From assembly GCA_934636655.1 (NCBI GenBank), contig CAKUAS010000014.1:1-55163 (forward strand): a DNA stretch of 55,163 bases. Reading direction: 5' to 3'. Below, piece after piece: positions 17,583 to 26,345 of this stretch (positions are counted from its first letter, which is position 1; the number at the start of each line of letters is the position of its first letter). Position numbers and translations under genes: made by a program. The notes under the pieces are model-generated. The model ran no database searches and was not told the origin of the DNA. It was given only the letters and a program-made list of their open reading frames with translations. Origin of the DNA: an uncultured Oscillospiraceae bacterium. GTDB taxonomy: Bacteria; Bacillota; Clostridia; Oscillospirales; Oscillospiraceae.

Positions 17583-17611
17583 AGTATAACACAAACCCGC
17601 ACTTGCTACAA
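17583..17611 (-). promoter_or_regulatory. Promoter of the hydrogenase-phosphatase operon
   Basis: Minus strand -35 TTGTAG (17606-17611), 17-nt spacer, -10 TATACT (17583-17588). Its -35 shares three bases with the -35 of the divergent RseC promoter. Confidence 0.65.
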
Positions 17612-17631
17612 GGGATATTAAGGTGTATAAT
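17603..17631 (+). promoter_or_regulatory. Promoter of the RseC-DHHW-MBOAT operon
   Basis: Plus strand -35 TTGCTA (17603-17608), 17-nt spacer, -10 TATAAT (17626-17631). It overlaps the divergent hydrogenase promoter at bases 17606-17608. Confidence 0.7.
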
Positions 17632-17650
17632 CTGCAAAGGTGATGTAGAA

Positions 17651-18073
17651 ATGCTTCAGGAAGCAATAATAACTAAAATTCGCGATGACGGACTTGCGGA
17701 GGTCGTCGTTGAGCGCCTCGGCATATGCGGCGGCGACTGCAACGGCTGCAATGAATGCAAATACGAGCATCTTATGAAGTCTGTCGTGCAGAATCCCATC
17801 GGTGCCCGGCGCGGCCAGCACGTCATGATTGAAACGCCGACAAAGGGCGTTGTAAAAGGTGCGCTCGCTATTTACGTTCTGCCGCTCGTGATGCTCATTT
17901 TGGGTTATCTCATAGCTGCCGCCCTATCGCTCGGCGAATCAGCGTGCATTATCGCGGCCTTTGCAGCGGCTGTTCTCGGCATAGTCATAGCCGTCATTCT
18001 GAGCCGCGCACGCCACAGCGCAGACCCTACTCCCACAAAAATAGTGAGTGTGATACAGTCCGATGCAGAATAA
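17651..18073 (+). CDS. RseC/MucC-like redox membrane protein
   Basis: A 140-aa protein of the SoxR-reducing-system RseC family. A soluble N-terminal domain carries a cysteine group CGGDCNGCNEC near residues 26-36, a possible Fe-S or redox site. Two membrane spans follow at about 75-96 and 100-122. Relatives in other bacteria work with Rnf complexes or sigma-E regulation; no rnf genes are here. The ATG at 17651 has AAAGG upstream; an earlier in-frame ATG at 17603 would sit on the promoter. The gene overlaps the DHHW gene by 11 bp and is divergent from the sensory hydrogenase, which suggests a redox link. Confidence 0.8.
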   Translation: MLQEAIITKIRDDGLAEVVVERLGICGGDCNGCNECKYEHLMKSVVQNPIGARRGQHVMIETPTKGVVKGALAIYVLPLVMLILGYLIAAALSLGESACIIAAFAAAVLGIVIAVILSRARHSADPTPTKIVSVIQSDAE

Positions 18074-19214
18074 AATCTCTAAAATCAACAAGGCCTTTTT
18101 CCTTCTCCTCGTACTCATACTTCTCGCAGGTCTTCTGACAACGGTTTTCCTTCCCGAGGAAATAAACTATTACGAAAACCGTTATGCCAATAAGCTCTCA
18201 CCTCTGACTGCGGCGGCATACGCCGACGGCAGTTTTCAGGACTCGATGGAGAACGCACTTTCAGATCAGGTGCAGTTTGCGCAGCTTGCAAAAAAGTGCT
18301 ACAACTACTCACTGGCATTCTCAGCAGTACCGCTGATAGGTCTGCTTGAAAACAGTACGCACGACTATGTGTATTCAAACGGCCTTGCGTTTTACGAGGG
18401 CAAGATAGTGTATACGCAAACAGGGCTTGACTGGAGAAAAGAAAGACTGAATGCAAAGACTGAGAACCTGAATGCTGCCATCGCAGCGCATCCGGAGCTT
18501 GAATTCTATGCGTATTACATTGAAAAAGACACCGATATAAACTTCACCACCGGTCAAAAGCTCGGGGCGGCGCAGTATGTGTTCTCTATGCTCAATATAC
18601 CGCAGGAACATAAGGGAATATATGAGATCAATTGTTTCGAAGATTTCGACAAGCGGTTTTATGATACGGATCACCACTGGAACTATATTGGATCATACGA
18701 AGGATATAAAGACGTTCTTTCTCTTGTAAGCGGAGATGAGCCGCTCGAGCCGACCGGTGTTTTTCACTCGGGACTTCGTTTTGCCGGCAGCAAGGCAATG
18801 TCGCTAGGGAAATTTTATACGGACGAGATGAGTATATACCTTTTTGACTATCCGCCTATGACGATCACGGTAAACGGAGAACCGTCCGATTACGGTCAGC
18901 AGGACAAGCTTGTCAGCGGTGAGCTCACACGGGTATCCTACGCCGAGGTTTACGGCGACGATAGCGGCGAGGTTGTGTTCGATACCGGCAGGGACGGAGA
19001 GAATATTCTTATCATCGGCGAATCATACGACAATGCTATCATAAAGCTTTTGGCAGGTCATTTTTCCAAGACCTGCAGCATTGATCTCCGCAATTACGAG
19101 GCTGCTTTCGGGAAAAAGTTTGACTTTGACGAATACGTCAGGCAGCATGATATAACGAAGGTGCTCCTCATAGGAAATGTCGACTATTATGTCGTCGAGG
19201 ACTATATGATCTGA
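18063..19214 (+). CDS. DHHW-family SGNH-like protein, O-acetylation partner
   Basis: A 383-aa protein with an N-terminal membrane anchor (residues 11-30) and an outward-facing domain. The family motif TDHHWNYIGSYEGY lies near residue 202, and a putative nucleophile block IIGESYDN near 320. DHHW proteins are relatives of AlgX/AlgJ, which transfer or accept acetyl groups outside the membrane. It is followed 13 bp later by an AlgI-type MBOAT acyltransferase, which is the standard pairing. Likely role: O-acetylation of a wall or exopolysaccharide polymer; the polymer is not identified by neighbours. It overlaps the RseC gene and has a weak ribosome binding site, so coupling is likely. Confidence 0.85.
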   Translation: MQNKISKINKAFFLLLVLILLAGLLTTVFLPEEINYYENRYANKLSPLTAAAYADGSFQDSMENALSDQVQFAQLAKKCYNYSLAFSAVPLIGLLENSTHDYVYSNGLAFYEGKIVYTQTGLDWRKERLNAKTENLNAAIAAHPELEFYAYYIEKDTDINFTTGQKLGAAQYVFSMLNIPQEHKGIYEINCFEDFDKRFYDTDHHWNYIGSYEGYKDVLSLVSGDEPLEPTGVFHSGLRFAGSKAMSLGKFYTDEMSIYLFDYPPMTITVNGEPSDYGQQDKLVSGELTRVSYAEVYGDDSGEVVFDTGRDGENILIIGESYDNAIIKLLAGHFSKTCSIDLRNYEAAFGKKFDFDEYVRQHDITKVLLIGNVDYYVVEDYMI

Positions 19215-19227
19215 TCGGAAAAACAGT

Positions 19228-20625
19228 ATGCTCTTTTCAAGTCTGACATTTTTATATTTCTTTTTGCCGACGGTACTGATACTGTATTTTATCATAAACA
19301 ACCGCACATGGCGCAACACGGTGCTGCTTATCGCATCGCTCGTGTTCTATTCATGGGGCGAACCGAAGTATGTATTTTTGATGCTGGCATCGACGCTTGC
19401 CGCATGGCTGTGCGGTTTGGGTATGGACAAAGCGAAAGAACGCAAGACTTTATCGCGCGCTATCTTGATCATATCGCTCGTTCTCATGCTTGGCAGTCTT
19501 GCAGTGTTCAAGTACCTCAACTTCTTTGTTGAAAATCTCAACAGGATAGACGGTATTGCTCTGAAGGTTCAAAACATTGCGCTGCCCATCGGTATAAGTT
19601 TTTACACGTTTCAGATACTTTCATATCTCATCGACCTCTATTGGGGCAAGGTCAGCGTTCAGAAAAGTTACTTTCGCTTTACACTTTACGTCAGCTTCTT
19701 TCCTCAGCTTATAGCCGGCCCCATAGTTCGTTATGAGACCGTAGAGCGTGAGATATCTCTCAGACACGAGAACTGGGACGATGCCGTAAGCGGAATGCGC
19801 AGGTTCACGCTCGGCCTTGCGAAAAAGGTCCTCATCGCAAATAATGTCGCCGCCGTCGCCGTTTATATCTACTCATCAAACAGTGCCGGAAGCGGAGCCT
19901 ATTGGCTGGCCGCTGTGTGCTATACATTGCAGATATACTTCGATTTTTCGGGCTACAGCGATATGGCTATCGGCCTTGGCCGCATATTCGGTTTTCACTT
20001 TCTTGAAAACTTCAACTACCCATACATATCAAAGTCGGTCACGGAATTTTGGCGGCGTTGGCACATAAGTCTGTCGAGCTGGTTCCGCGATTATGTATAT
20101 ATCCCGCTCGGCGGCAATCGCGTAAAAAAGCAGCATTGGATACTGAATATCCTTATTGTATGGACTCTCACCGGATTTTGGCACGGCGCGCAATGGAACT
20201 TCATTCTATGGGGACTGTATTACGCCGTTTTGCTGCTGTGCGAAAAGCTGTTTTGGGGAAAGGCACTTGAAAAGCTGCCCGCCGCTGTTCGCTGGCTCTA
20301 TACAATGTTTATCGTAACCGTCGGCTGGGTACTGTTTGACATTACTGACTTTTCTCAGCTCGGGCACGTGCTCGGCGTGATGTTCAGCTTCGCTCCCACA
20401 CGCTGGTTGACTCTTTTATCGGGCGACGTGTCAAAGCTCTTTAATCTTGCATTTATCATCCCCGGCATTTTATTCTCGTTCCCGATAGCAAAGAAGATCA
20501 GCTTCGGCAAAAAAAGCGTTGCTTCGGCTATAGTGGTAAACTGCCTTTACATATTGCTCTTTGCTCTGTGCATAGCGTTTATCATAAGTTCGAGCTATAA
20601 TCCTTTTATATACTTCAGATTCTGA
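19228..20625 (+). CDS. MBOAT family acyltransferase (AlgI-like)
   Basis: A 465-aa polytopic membrane protein with about ten hydrophobic spans. MBOAT hallmarks are present: FWRRWHISLSSWFRDYVYIPLGG near residues 272-293 and GFWHGAQWNFILWG near 312-325, whose His is the likely catalytic residue. AlgI-type proteins move acetyl groups across the membrane for transfer to polysaccharide. The DHHW protein just upstream is the probable extracellular partner. No alginate or teichoic acid genes are in the window, so the acceptor is open. Confidence 0.93.
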   Translation: MLFSSLTFLYFFLPTVLILYFIINNRTWRNTVLLIASLVFYSWGEPKYVFLMLASTLAAWLCGLGMDKAKERKTLSRAILIISLVLMLGSLAVFKYLNFFVENLNRIDGIALKVQNIALPIGISFYTFQILSYLIDLYWGKVSVQKSYFRFTLYVSFFPQLIAGPIVRYETVEREISLRHENWDDAVSGMRRFTLGLAKKVLIANNVAAVAVYIYSSNSAGSGAYWLAAVCYTLQIYFDFSGYSDMAIGLGRIFGFHFLENFNYPYISKSVTEFWRRWHISLSSWFRDYVYIPLGGNRVKKQHWILNILIVWTLTGFWHGAQWNFILWGLYYAVLLLCEKLFWGKALEKLPAAVRWLYTMFIVTVGWVLFDITDFSQLGHVLGVMFSFAPTRWLTLLSGDVSKLFNLAFIIPGILFSFPIAKKISFGKKSVASAIVVNCLYILLFALCIAFIISSSYNPFIYFRF

Positions 20626-20636
20626 ATAATAATATA

Positions 20637-20673
20637 GAATCCGCACCATTTATAAATGGTACGGATTCATTTT
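20637..20673. terminator. Terminator between MBOAT and OYE genes
   Basis: 14-bp stem with one mismatch (20637-20650 with 20655-20668), loop TATA, followed by ATTTTATATAT. It lies 11 bp after the MBOAT stop and directly before the convergent OYE stop. Confidence 0.75.
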
Positions 20674-21883
20674 ATATATTCTTCGGCAGCTTTGCGTAGT
20701 AACAGCGCAGAGGACGCTGCTCCGCCCCCATGAGGCAGAAATTGCATCCAACGCATCTTGCCTCCTGCTGCACACCGGTGCGCAGTTTATTTACTATATT
20801 CGCCTCGCAGATGAAGGCTCTGGACATTGAGACGAAGTCGGCCTTCTCGTTCTCGATAATATCTCGTATTTCGATGTCGGAACGAATGCCGCCGCAGACG
20901 ATTACAGGTACGCTAACCGCGGCTTTTATTTTTTCGGCAGCCTCGACGTTATAGGCTCTGTACGGCTGGGGGCTTGCAAAGAGCATTTTCATAAACGGGC
21001 GCAGGATGGGCCAAGTGAACTTCGGCAGAATCTCAAAGCGGAAATTATCGCGGCACATCATGGGGTAAGGAAATCCGCCTCTGCACATATTGAAGCCCTC
21101 GCTGGCTCTGCCGCATGAGACCTCGATCGCATCAACGCCGGCACGCTGCATCAGGCGCGCTATCTTCACCGCCTCGTCAACATTCAATCCGTCACGATTA
21201 CGCTCGGTTGCGCTCATTTTTACGATAACAGGGAAATCCCCGACCTTTTCGCGTGTACGGCGCATGATCTCGGAGACGATACGGAATCGATTTTCCGTAC
21301 TGCCGCCCCATTCATCGCGGCGCTTATTCGTGTGCGGCGATAGAAATTCATGCAGAAGATAGCCGTGCGCGCAATGAAGCTGCACTCCGTCAAAGCCAGC
21401 CTTTTTCGCGCGCAGCGCAGCATCTGCAAAGTCGTCTGCGATCTTGAGTATCTCACGGCTCGTGAGCCTGTGGGGCACTGTCTCCCAATACAGAAAATCG
21501 CGTATCGGCGAGGGTGCGACAGTACGTTTGCCGGTGACTTTTTTGCGCGTCTGCCGTCCGGAATGGGCGATCTGTGCAAATATCGGAGTGCCGAGGGCGT
21601 GCACACGCTCTGTTACGCGCTGCCATGACGGTATGAGCTCATCCGAGTCTATCATCGTCATACGATACAGCGGGCATTTGCCCTCCTGAGAGATACCCAT
21701 ATAGCCCGTGATGATGAGCCCAACTCCGCCTTTGGCGTAGTTTTCATAGGTTTTTATAAGCTGCTCAGACGGTACGCCGCGCTCGTCGGCCATACCCTCG
21801 TGCGTTGCCGAGCGTATGATTCTCGTCAGAAGTTCGACATTCTTGAGTCTTGCGGGTTTATACGGATCGATGGCCCTATTCAT
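20672..21883 (-). CDS. NADH:flavin oxidoreductase, Old Yellow Enzyme family
   Basis: A 403-aa TIM-barrel FMN enzyme. Recognisable are the N-terminal RIIRSATHEGMADE, the active-site segment HCAHGYLLHEFLSPHTNKR, the RxDEWGGS motif, and the FMN phosphate site IVCGGIRSD. The C-terminus keeps a CVGCNFC motif with another Cys eleven residues later, the kind of [4Fe-4S] site found in the 2,4-dienoyl-CoA reductase branch, but the FAD/NAD(P)H domain that normally follows is missing. The start MNRAIDPYKP has GAGGAGG eight bases upstream; the frame is open to 21988 without another good site. Substrate unknown, likely an alpha,beta-unsaturated carbonyl or aromatic compound. Confidence 0.88.
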   Translation of the reverse strand: MNRAIDPYKPARLKNVELLTRIIRSATHEGMADERGVPSEQLIKTYENYAKGGVGLIITGYMGISQEGKCPLYRMTMIDSDELIPSWQRVTERVHALGTPIFAQIAHSGRQTRKKVTGKRTVAPSPIRDFLYWETVPHRLTSREILKIADDFADAALRAKKAGFDGVQLHCAHGYLLHEFLSPHTNKRRDEWGGSTENRFRIVSEIMRRTREKVGDFPVIVKMSATERNRDGLNVDEAVKIARLMQRAGVDAIEVSCGRASEGFNMCRGGFPYPMMCRDNFRFEILPKFTWPILRPFMKMLFASPQPYRAYNVEAAEKIKAAVSVPVIVCGGIRSDIEIRDIIENEKADFVSMSRAFICEANIVNKLRTGVQQEARCVGCNFCLMGAEQRPLRCYYAKLPKNI

Positions 21884-21990
21884 AGTATCATCCTCCTCTC
21901 GTACACACATTATATAAAAAACTTTGCTTTTGCGCAATATCTGTGATAGTATATTAAATCGTGTGAAAAATAATTTGGAGAGAAGCATAT

Positions 21991-23583
21991 ATGGCTGATA
22001 TCAGAAAGGAAATCGAACGGCGCAGAACATTTGCGATCATCTCGCACCCTGACGCCGGCAAAACAACGCTTACGGAAAAGCTGCTGCTCTACGGTGGGGC
22101 GATACAGCTCGCAGGCTCTGTAAAGGGTAAGGCTACGGCGCGCCACGCCGTGTCCGACTGGATGGAGCTTGAAAAGCAGCGCGGAATATCAATAAGCTCG
22201 TCTGTCATGCAGTTTGAATATAACGGCTACTGCATCAACATCCTTGACACTCCGGGACATCAGGACTTTTCCGAGGATACCTACCGCACACTCATGGCCG
22301 CCGACAGCGCCGTCATGGTGATCGACGCGGCAAAAGGCATCGAACCGCAGACGAGAAAGCTCTTTAAGATCTGCGCAATGCGCAACATCCCCATATTCAC
22401 CTTTATAAACAAGCTCGATCGCGAGGCGAGAAGCCCGTACGATCTTATGGAGGAGCTTGAGCAGGAGTTCGGCATCGGCACTTATCCGATGAACTGGCCC
22501 ATCGGCTGCGGCATCGACTTCAAGGGTGTTTACGACCGCGAAAAGCGCGAGATACTCGCGTTCAACGAATTTCATCGCGGTCAGGATAAGATCAAGGCCA
22601 TTGAATGCAGCCTTGACGATACCGAAACGCTCGACAGTCTGATTGGCGAAAAGCTGCGCAGAACTCTGTGCGACGATGTTGAGCTGTTGGACGGCGCGGG
22701 CTACGAATTTGATATCGAGCAGGTGCGTGACGGTAAATTGAGCCCCGTATTCTTCGGATCGGCACTCAATAACTTCGGTATTGAGCCGTTTTTGGAGAGC
22801 TTCCTTGACATGACCATGCCTCCCCTGCCACGCAAAGCGGGAGACGAGATCGTCGATCCGTTCACCGACAAGTTCTCGGCTTTCGTTTTTAAAATTCAGG
22901 CAAACATGAACAAGGCTCACCGAGACAGGATCGCGTTCATGCGCATATGCTCTGGAAAATTCGAGCGCGACAAGGAATACTTCCACGTTCAGGGCGGCAA
23001 AGCCATACGCCTCGCACAGCCGCAGCAGCTCATGGCGCAGGAGCGCGCTATCATAAATGAGGCCTACGCCGGAGACATCATCGGCGTGTTCGACCCCGGC
23101 ATCTTCTCGATCGGCGACACGATATGCGACAAGTCCATGAAGGTGGAGTTTGAGGGCATACCGACCTTTGCGCCCGAGATTTTTGCAGGTGTTGAGCGTA
23201 TCGACACGATGAAGCGCAAGCAGTTTGAAAAGGGCATCATGCAGATAGCGCAGGAGGGCGCGATACAGATATTCCACGAGCCGTACACCGGCGTTGAGGA
23301 GATCATCGTCGGCGTCGTCGGCATACTTCAGCTGGAGGTGCTTGAATACAGGCTGAAAAACGAGTACGGCGTTGACGTTCGCCGCCGCAGCATGCCGTAT
23401 GAGGTCGTGCGCTGGATAGATAACGAGGGCATAAATCCCAACGATCTGAACCTCACGAGCGATACCAAGTGGGTCCAGGATTTCCGCGGAAATAACCTGT
23501 TGCTGTTCACCTCCGAATGGTGCGTAAACTGGGCACTGACTAAAAACCCCGGTCTTGAGCTTAGAGAATTTAATAGAGAGTAA
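21991..23583 (+). CDS. prfC: Peptide chain release factor 3
   Basis: A 530-aa translational GTPase that removes RF1/RF2 from the ribosome after termination. G1 SHPDAGKTTLTEKLL (residue 18), switch I KQRGISISSSVM, G3 DTPGHQDFSEDTYR and G4 NKLDRE are all intact, and the length equals that of E. coli RF3. The ribosome binding site GGAGAG lies 8 bases before ATG. It is transcribed alone between the divergent OYE gene and a bidirectional terminator. Identity is secure. Confidence 0.97.
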   Translation: MADIRKEIERRRTFAIISHPDAGKTTLTEKLLLYGGAIQLAGSVKGKATARHAVSDWMELEKQRGISISSSVMQFEYNGYCINILDTPGHQDFSEDTYRTLMAADSAVMVIDAAKGIEPQTRKLFKICAMRNIPIFTFINKLDREARSPYDLMEELEQEFGIGTYPMNWPIGCGIDFKGVYDREKREILAFNEFHRGQDKIKAIECSLDDTETLDSLIGEKLRRTLCDDVELLDGAGYEFDIEQVRDGKLSPVFFGSALNNFGIEPFLESFLDMTMPPLPRKAGDEIVDPFTDKFSAFVFKIQANMNKAHRDRIAFMRICSGKFERDKEYFHVQGGKAIRLAQPQQLMAQERAIINEAYAGDIIGVFDPGIFSIGDTICDKSMKVEFEGIPTFAPEIFAGVERIDTMKRKQFEKGIMQIAQEGAIQIFHEPYTGVEEIIVGVVGILQLEVLEYRLKNEYGVDVRRRSMPYEVVRWIDNEGINPNDLNLTSDTKWVQDFRGNNLLLFTSEWCVNWALTKNPGLELREFNRE

Positions 23584-23620
23584 AAAAAGCACAGCATGGA
23601 TTCCATGCTGTGCTTTTTTA
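23582..23620. terminator. Bidirectional terminator after prfC
   Basis: Perfect 11-bp stem GCACAGCATGG (23589-23599) with its complement at 23603-23613, loop ATT, flanked by seven A and six T. The core GCATGGATTCCATGC recurs in the terminator at 39515-39539. Confidence 0.9.
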
Positions 23621-23625
23621 TGCTT

Positions 23626-26250
23626 TTACTGTGCTCTGTAGAGGAAGGTGACTACCTGGCCGCGGGTGCAAGTATCGTTGGGTGCAAATCTGTTATTGCC
23701 GACTCCCGAGGTTATGCCGTTTGCGACTGCCCAGTTGACGGCGTTGTAGTAGAATGCCGTCGCCGGAACATCGCTAAAGCTGCTGAATGTGCTCGCGCTC
23801 GGAGAATTTGCCGCGCGGAAGAGGAAAGTCACGACCTGACCGCGGGTACAGGTCGCATTGGGTGAGAAATGCGCTGCGTCCGTACCGGCGGTTATTCCGT
23901 TTGCGACCGCCCATTTGACTGCCTCGTAGTAATAAGCGCCGGGCTGAACATCGCTGAAGCTTATGAGCGTTTTCGTGATCGGCTTGCCCGCCGCACGCCA
24001 GAGGAATGTCACGACCTGCGCGCGGGTGCACTGTCCGTTGGGATCGAAGCGGTTATTGCCCACGCCAGAGGTAATCTCATTCTCGACCGCCCACTTTACA
24101 GCGTTTGCGTAGAACGCGTCGGTGGGAACATCGACAAAGCCGGTCGGCGTGACGGGAGTCAGAGTACCGGTGGCTTTCGCGCCGCATCGGGTGCATGCAC
24201 CATTAACATAGCTGTGGCCCAGCGCGTCGGTATAATTATCCTTATAGCTGCTGCCGCAGGAGCATGTGTATACAGTGTAGCCTGCCGCTGTGCAGGTCGG
24301 AGCAGTTATTGCCACGGTGTAGCTGTGCTTATGTTCTCCCTGCGCAAAGTGTATTGCAGCTCCGTCAAAACAGCCGTCTACTCCCGATATGTTCTTCCAC
24401 TGCGCTTCACTGCCGGAATAATATACGTCCGTCATACTTGTGCAGTCGTAGAATGCATATTTACCGATACTCTTTACGCTGTCGGGGATCGCCACACTTT
24501 TCAAATTTGTGCATCTGGAGAATGCCGAATCGCCTATACTCGTCACGCTGTTCGGAATCGTATAAGAAGCCTCCGTTTTTCCCCCAGGATATATTGTAAG
24601 TTCTATTTTATCCTTATTAAACAAAACTCCGTTAACAGAGCAGTATGCCGTATTTGCATCCACAACATTTATACTCTTGAGACTTGTGCAGCCAGAGAAT
24701 GCATTGCCACCAATACTCGTCACACTGTCAGGGATTGTAACACTCGCCAGACTTCTGCAGTAGGCGAACGCAGCATCACCGATGTTCGTCACACTATTTG
24801 GAATTGTAATATTTGTAAGGTTGCTGCATTGGGAAAATGCATGCTCCCCGATGCTCGTCACGCTATCAGGAATTCTGATGCTTGTCAGACTTGAGCAGAG
24901 TCTGAATGCTTCTTGTCCAATGCTCGTTACGCTATTGGGAATTGTAACGCTCGTCAGGCTCTCGCACCAGTCGAATGCCCAGATGCCGATGCTCGTCACG
25001 GTAACTCCGCCGATCTTCGATGGTATGTTTGCTTCTGTGACAGATGTATCGCAGTCAGTTATCGTCCCTGTTGCTTTGTCAAAGGTGATATTGCCGCCTG
25101 TTACGGCATAAGTTACAGGGCCGGTGGGATTGCACTCGGGGCAGCTGGCAAGTTTTTCGGTTTCACCTGTATAGTAGAATTCGCCGCACGCGCACTTTTT
25201 ATAGTATTTGTGAGGGTGTGCCGCTTCATAATTATATTCAGCAGTGTATTGGTGCCTCAAAGATACACTCATGGCTGAAGAATCATACTCAAACCAAAGC
25301 GTTTTAGGCGGCGTATCGCCGGACACCCACTTATATCGTACTGTGCCATTTGAAAGCACAACTTTTTCAGAACATGATAATGAATAAGCGTTATCCTTCT
25401 TTAGTACATAGTTTTTGCTCTCTGCATTCGTATCAAGTTCTGAGGTGTAATTCTTCAGAAGATAGTTTGCGGATATTTTTACACTGTAGCCGTGCGTAAC
25501 TCTCTCTTTTACAGAAGTTGGATGGCACTCACTGCAGCTGTCTAATAATCTGCTTGAATTTGTATCGGCCCATACTTTGCCGCATATAGAGCATTTATAG
25601 CAGTCATGGTGAGGATGATCTGCTTCGTAAAACATAAATTGGCCTTTGTCATGGGTATGCGGACCAGCCGATTTTACAGAGAAATAGATAATTCCGTTTA
25701 TACTTCCGTAACGAGACAAGCTTGTGCTTTCGGAACCGGGATCCATTATAACTATATTGTCAGTGCTATTTGCTGTTTCTACAGCCACATAGTGACCATA
25801 CCCATTAACAGCGACAACACAGGCATACCCATTATTATATAGAGACACCAATGTCGACGCAGAATATGTCGTCGAACCGGCATAAACGAAACCGGGATAG
25901 GCCTTGCTTATATTACCTGCCACCATATCAGCGGCAGCATCCAATGCACCGACTTTTCCGAGTTCAGTGTTACAGATCCAAGGGTTGAAATTGTTAACAT
26001 TAGAATCCGTGACAACATTATAGTGCCTGAGAAGCATCGCTATCGATGTTACATAGCACCCGGCCTGACGCATCCACCGCATTGTAGCATACGGATATTG
26101 TGATTCCGGCCATGCTTCTGATTGATTCCATTCCGAATCATACTGTTTCCACTTAGTGTAGTCATTTGATGCCGTAGCCAGCGCTGCGGTCGGCACCAAT
26201 GACACCATCATAAGCAGCACGAGCAGCAGACTTAGTATTCGTTTTTTCAT
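23626..26250 (-). CDS. Surface protein: C39-like peptidase, BspA leucine-rich repeats, three SLH domains
   Basis: An 874-aa exported protein. Signal peptide 1-26 (MKKRILSLLLVLLMMVSLVP, then AALATA). Residues 30-185 resemble a papain-like C39 peptidase with Cys in QAGCYVTSIAMLL, His in GHYVAVE and Asp in IMDPGS. Cys-pair segments (CSIC...CSEC and CACG...CPEC) occupy about 215-240 and 345-372. BspA-type LRR_5 repeats (VTIPNSVTSIGxxAF) fill about 395-610. A CxCG linker at 635-690 precedes three SLH domains (695-874), each ending in CTRxQVVTFLxRA, which bind wall polymer. The N-terminal part is visibly AT-richer than the SLH part (21 of 60 G+C at 25741-25800 versus 34 of 60 at 23881-23940), suggesting domain shuffling. 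Function unknown: adhesion or processing. Confidence 0.88.
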   Translation of the reverse strand: MKKRILSLLLVLLMMVSLVPTAALATASNDYTKWKQYDSEWNQSEAWPESQYPYATMRWMRQAGCYVTSIAMLLRHYNVVTDSNVNNFNPWICNTELGKVGALDAAADMVAGNISKAYPGFVYAGSTTYSASTLVSLYNNGYACVVAVNGYGHYVAVETANSTDNIVIMDPGSESTSLSRYGSINGIIYFSVKSAGPHTHDKGQFMFYEADHPHHDCYKCSICGKVWADTNSSRLLDSCSECHPTSVKERVTHGYSVKISANYLLKNYTSELDTNAESKNYVLKKDNAYSLSCSEKVVLSNGTVRYKWVSGDTPPKTLWFEYDSSAMSVSLRHQYTAEYNYEAAHPHKYYKKCACGEFYYTGETEKLASCPECNPTGPVTYAVTGGNITFDKATGTITDCDTSVTEANIPSKIGGVTVTSIGIWAFDWCESLTSVTIPNSVTSIGQEAFRLCSSLTSIRIPDSVTSIGEHAFSQCSNLTNITIPNSVTNIGDAAFAYCRSLASVTIPDSVTSIGGNAFSGCTSLKSINVVDANTAYCSVNGVLFNKDKIELTIYPGGKTEASYTIPNSVTSIGDSAFSRCTNLKSVAIPDSVKSIGKYAFYDCTSMTDVYYSGSEAQWKNISGVDGCFDGAAIHFAQGEHKHSYTVAITAPTCTAAGYTVYTCSCGSSYKDNYTDALGHSYVNGACTRCGAKATGTLTPVTPTGFVDVPTDAFYANAVKWAVENEITSGVGNNRFDPNGQCTRAQVVTFLWRAAGKPITKTLISFSDVQPGAYYYEAVKWAVANGITAGTDAAHFSPNATCTRGQVVTFLFRAANSPSASTFSSFSDVPATAFYYNAVNWAVANGITSGVGNNRFAPNDTCTRGQVVTFLYRAQ

Positions 26251-26271
26251 TATTTCTCTCCTTTGAATATA

Positions 26272-26321
26272 TTAACCGATATTAGTTAATATCAGTATAT
26301 ACTGTTTTCGGTTAACATTCA
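26272..26321 (-). promoter_or_regulatory. Promoter of the LRR-SLH gene with nested palindromes
   Basis: Minus strand -35 TTGAAT (26316-26321), 17-nt spacer, -10 TATACT inside the palindrome CAGTATATACTG (26293-26304). Further arms are TTAACCGA (26272-26279) with TCGGTTAA (26308-26315), and GATATTA-GT-TAATATC (26278-26293). Three stacked inverted repeats over the promoter look like operators for the divergent helix-turn-helix protein. Confidence 0.6.
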
Positions 26322-26345
26322 AGTAGAAAGTGAGGCTTGGGTGTT

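Noticed and set aside
22189..23592. 467-aa open frame opposite prfC
   Set aside because: It mirrors the codons of release factor 3, has no ribosome binding site and no recognisable domain; a shadow of a GC-rich gene.
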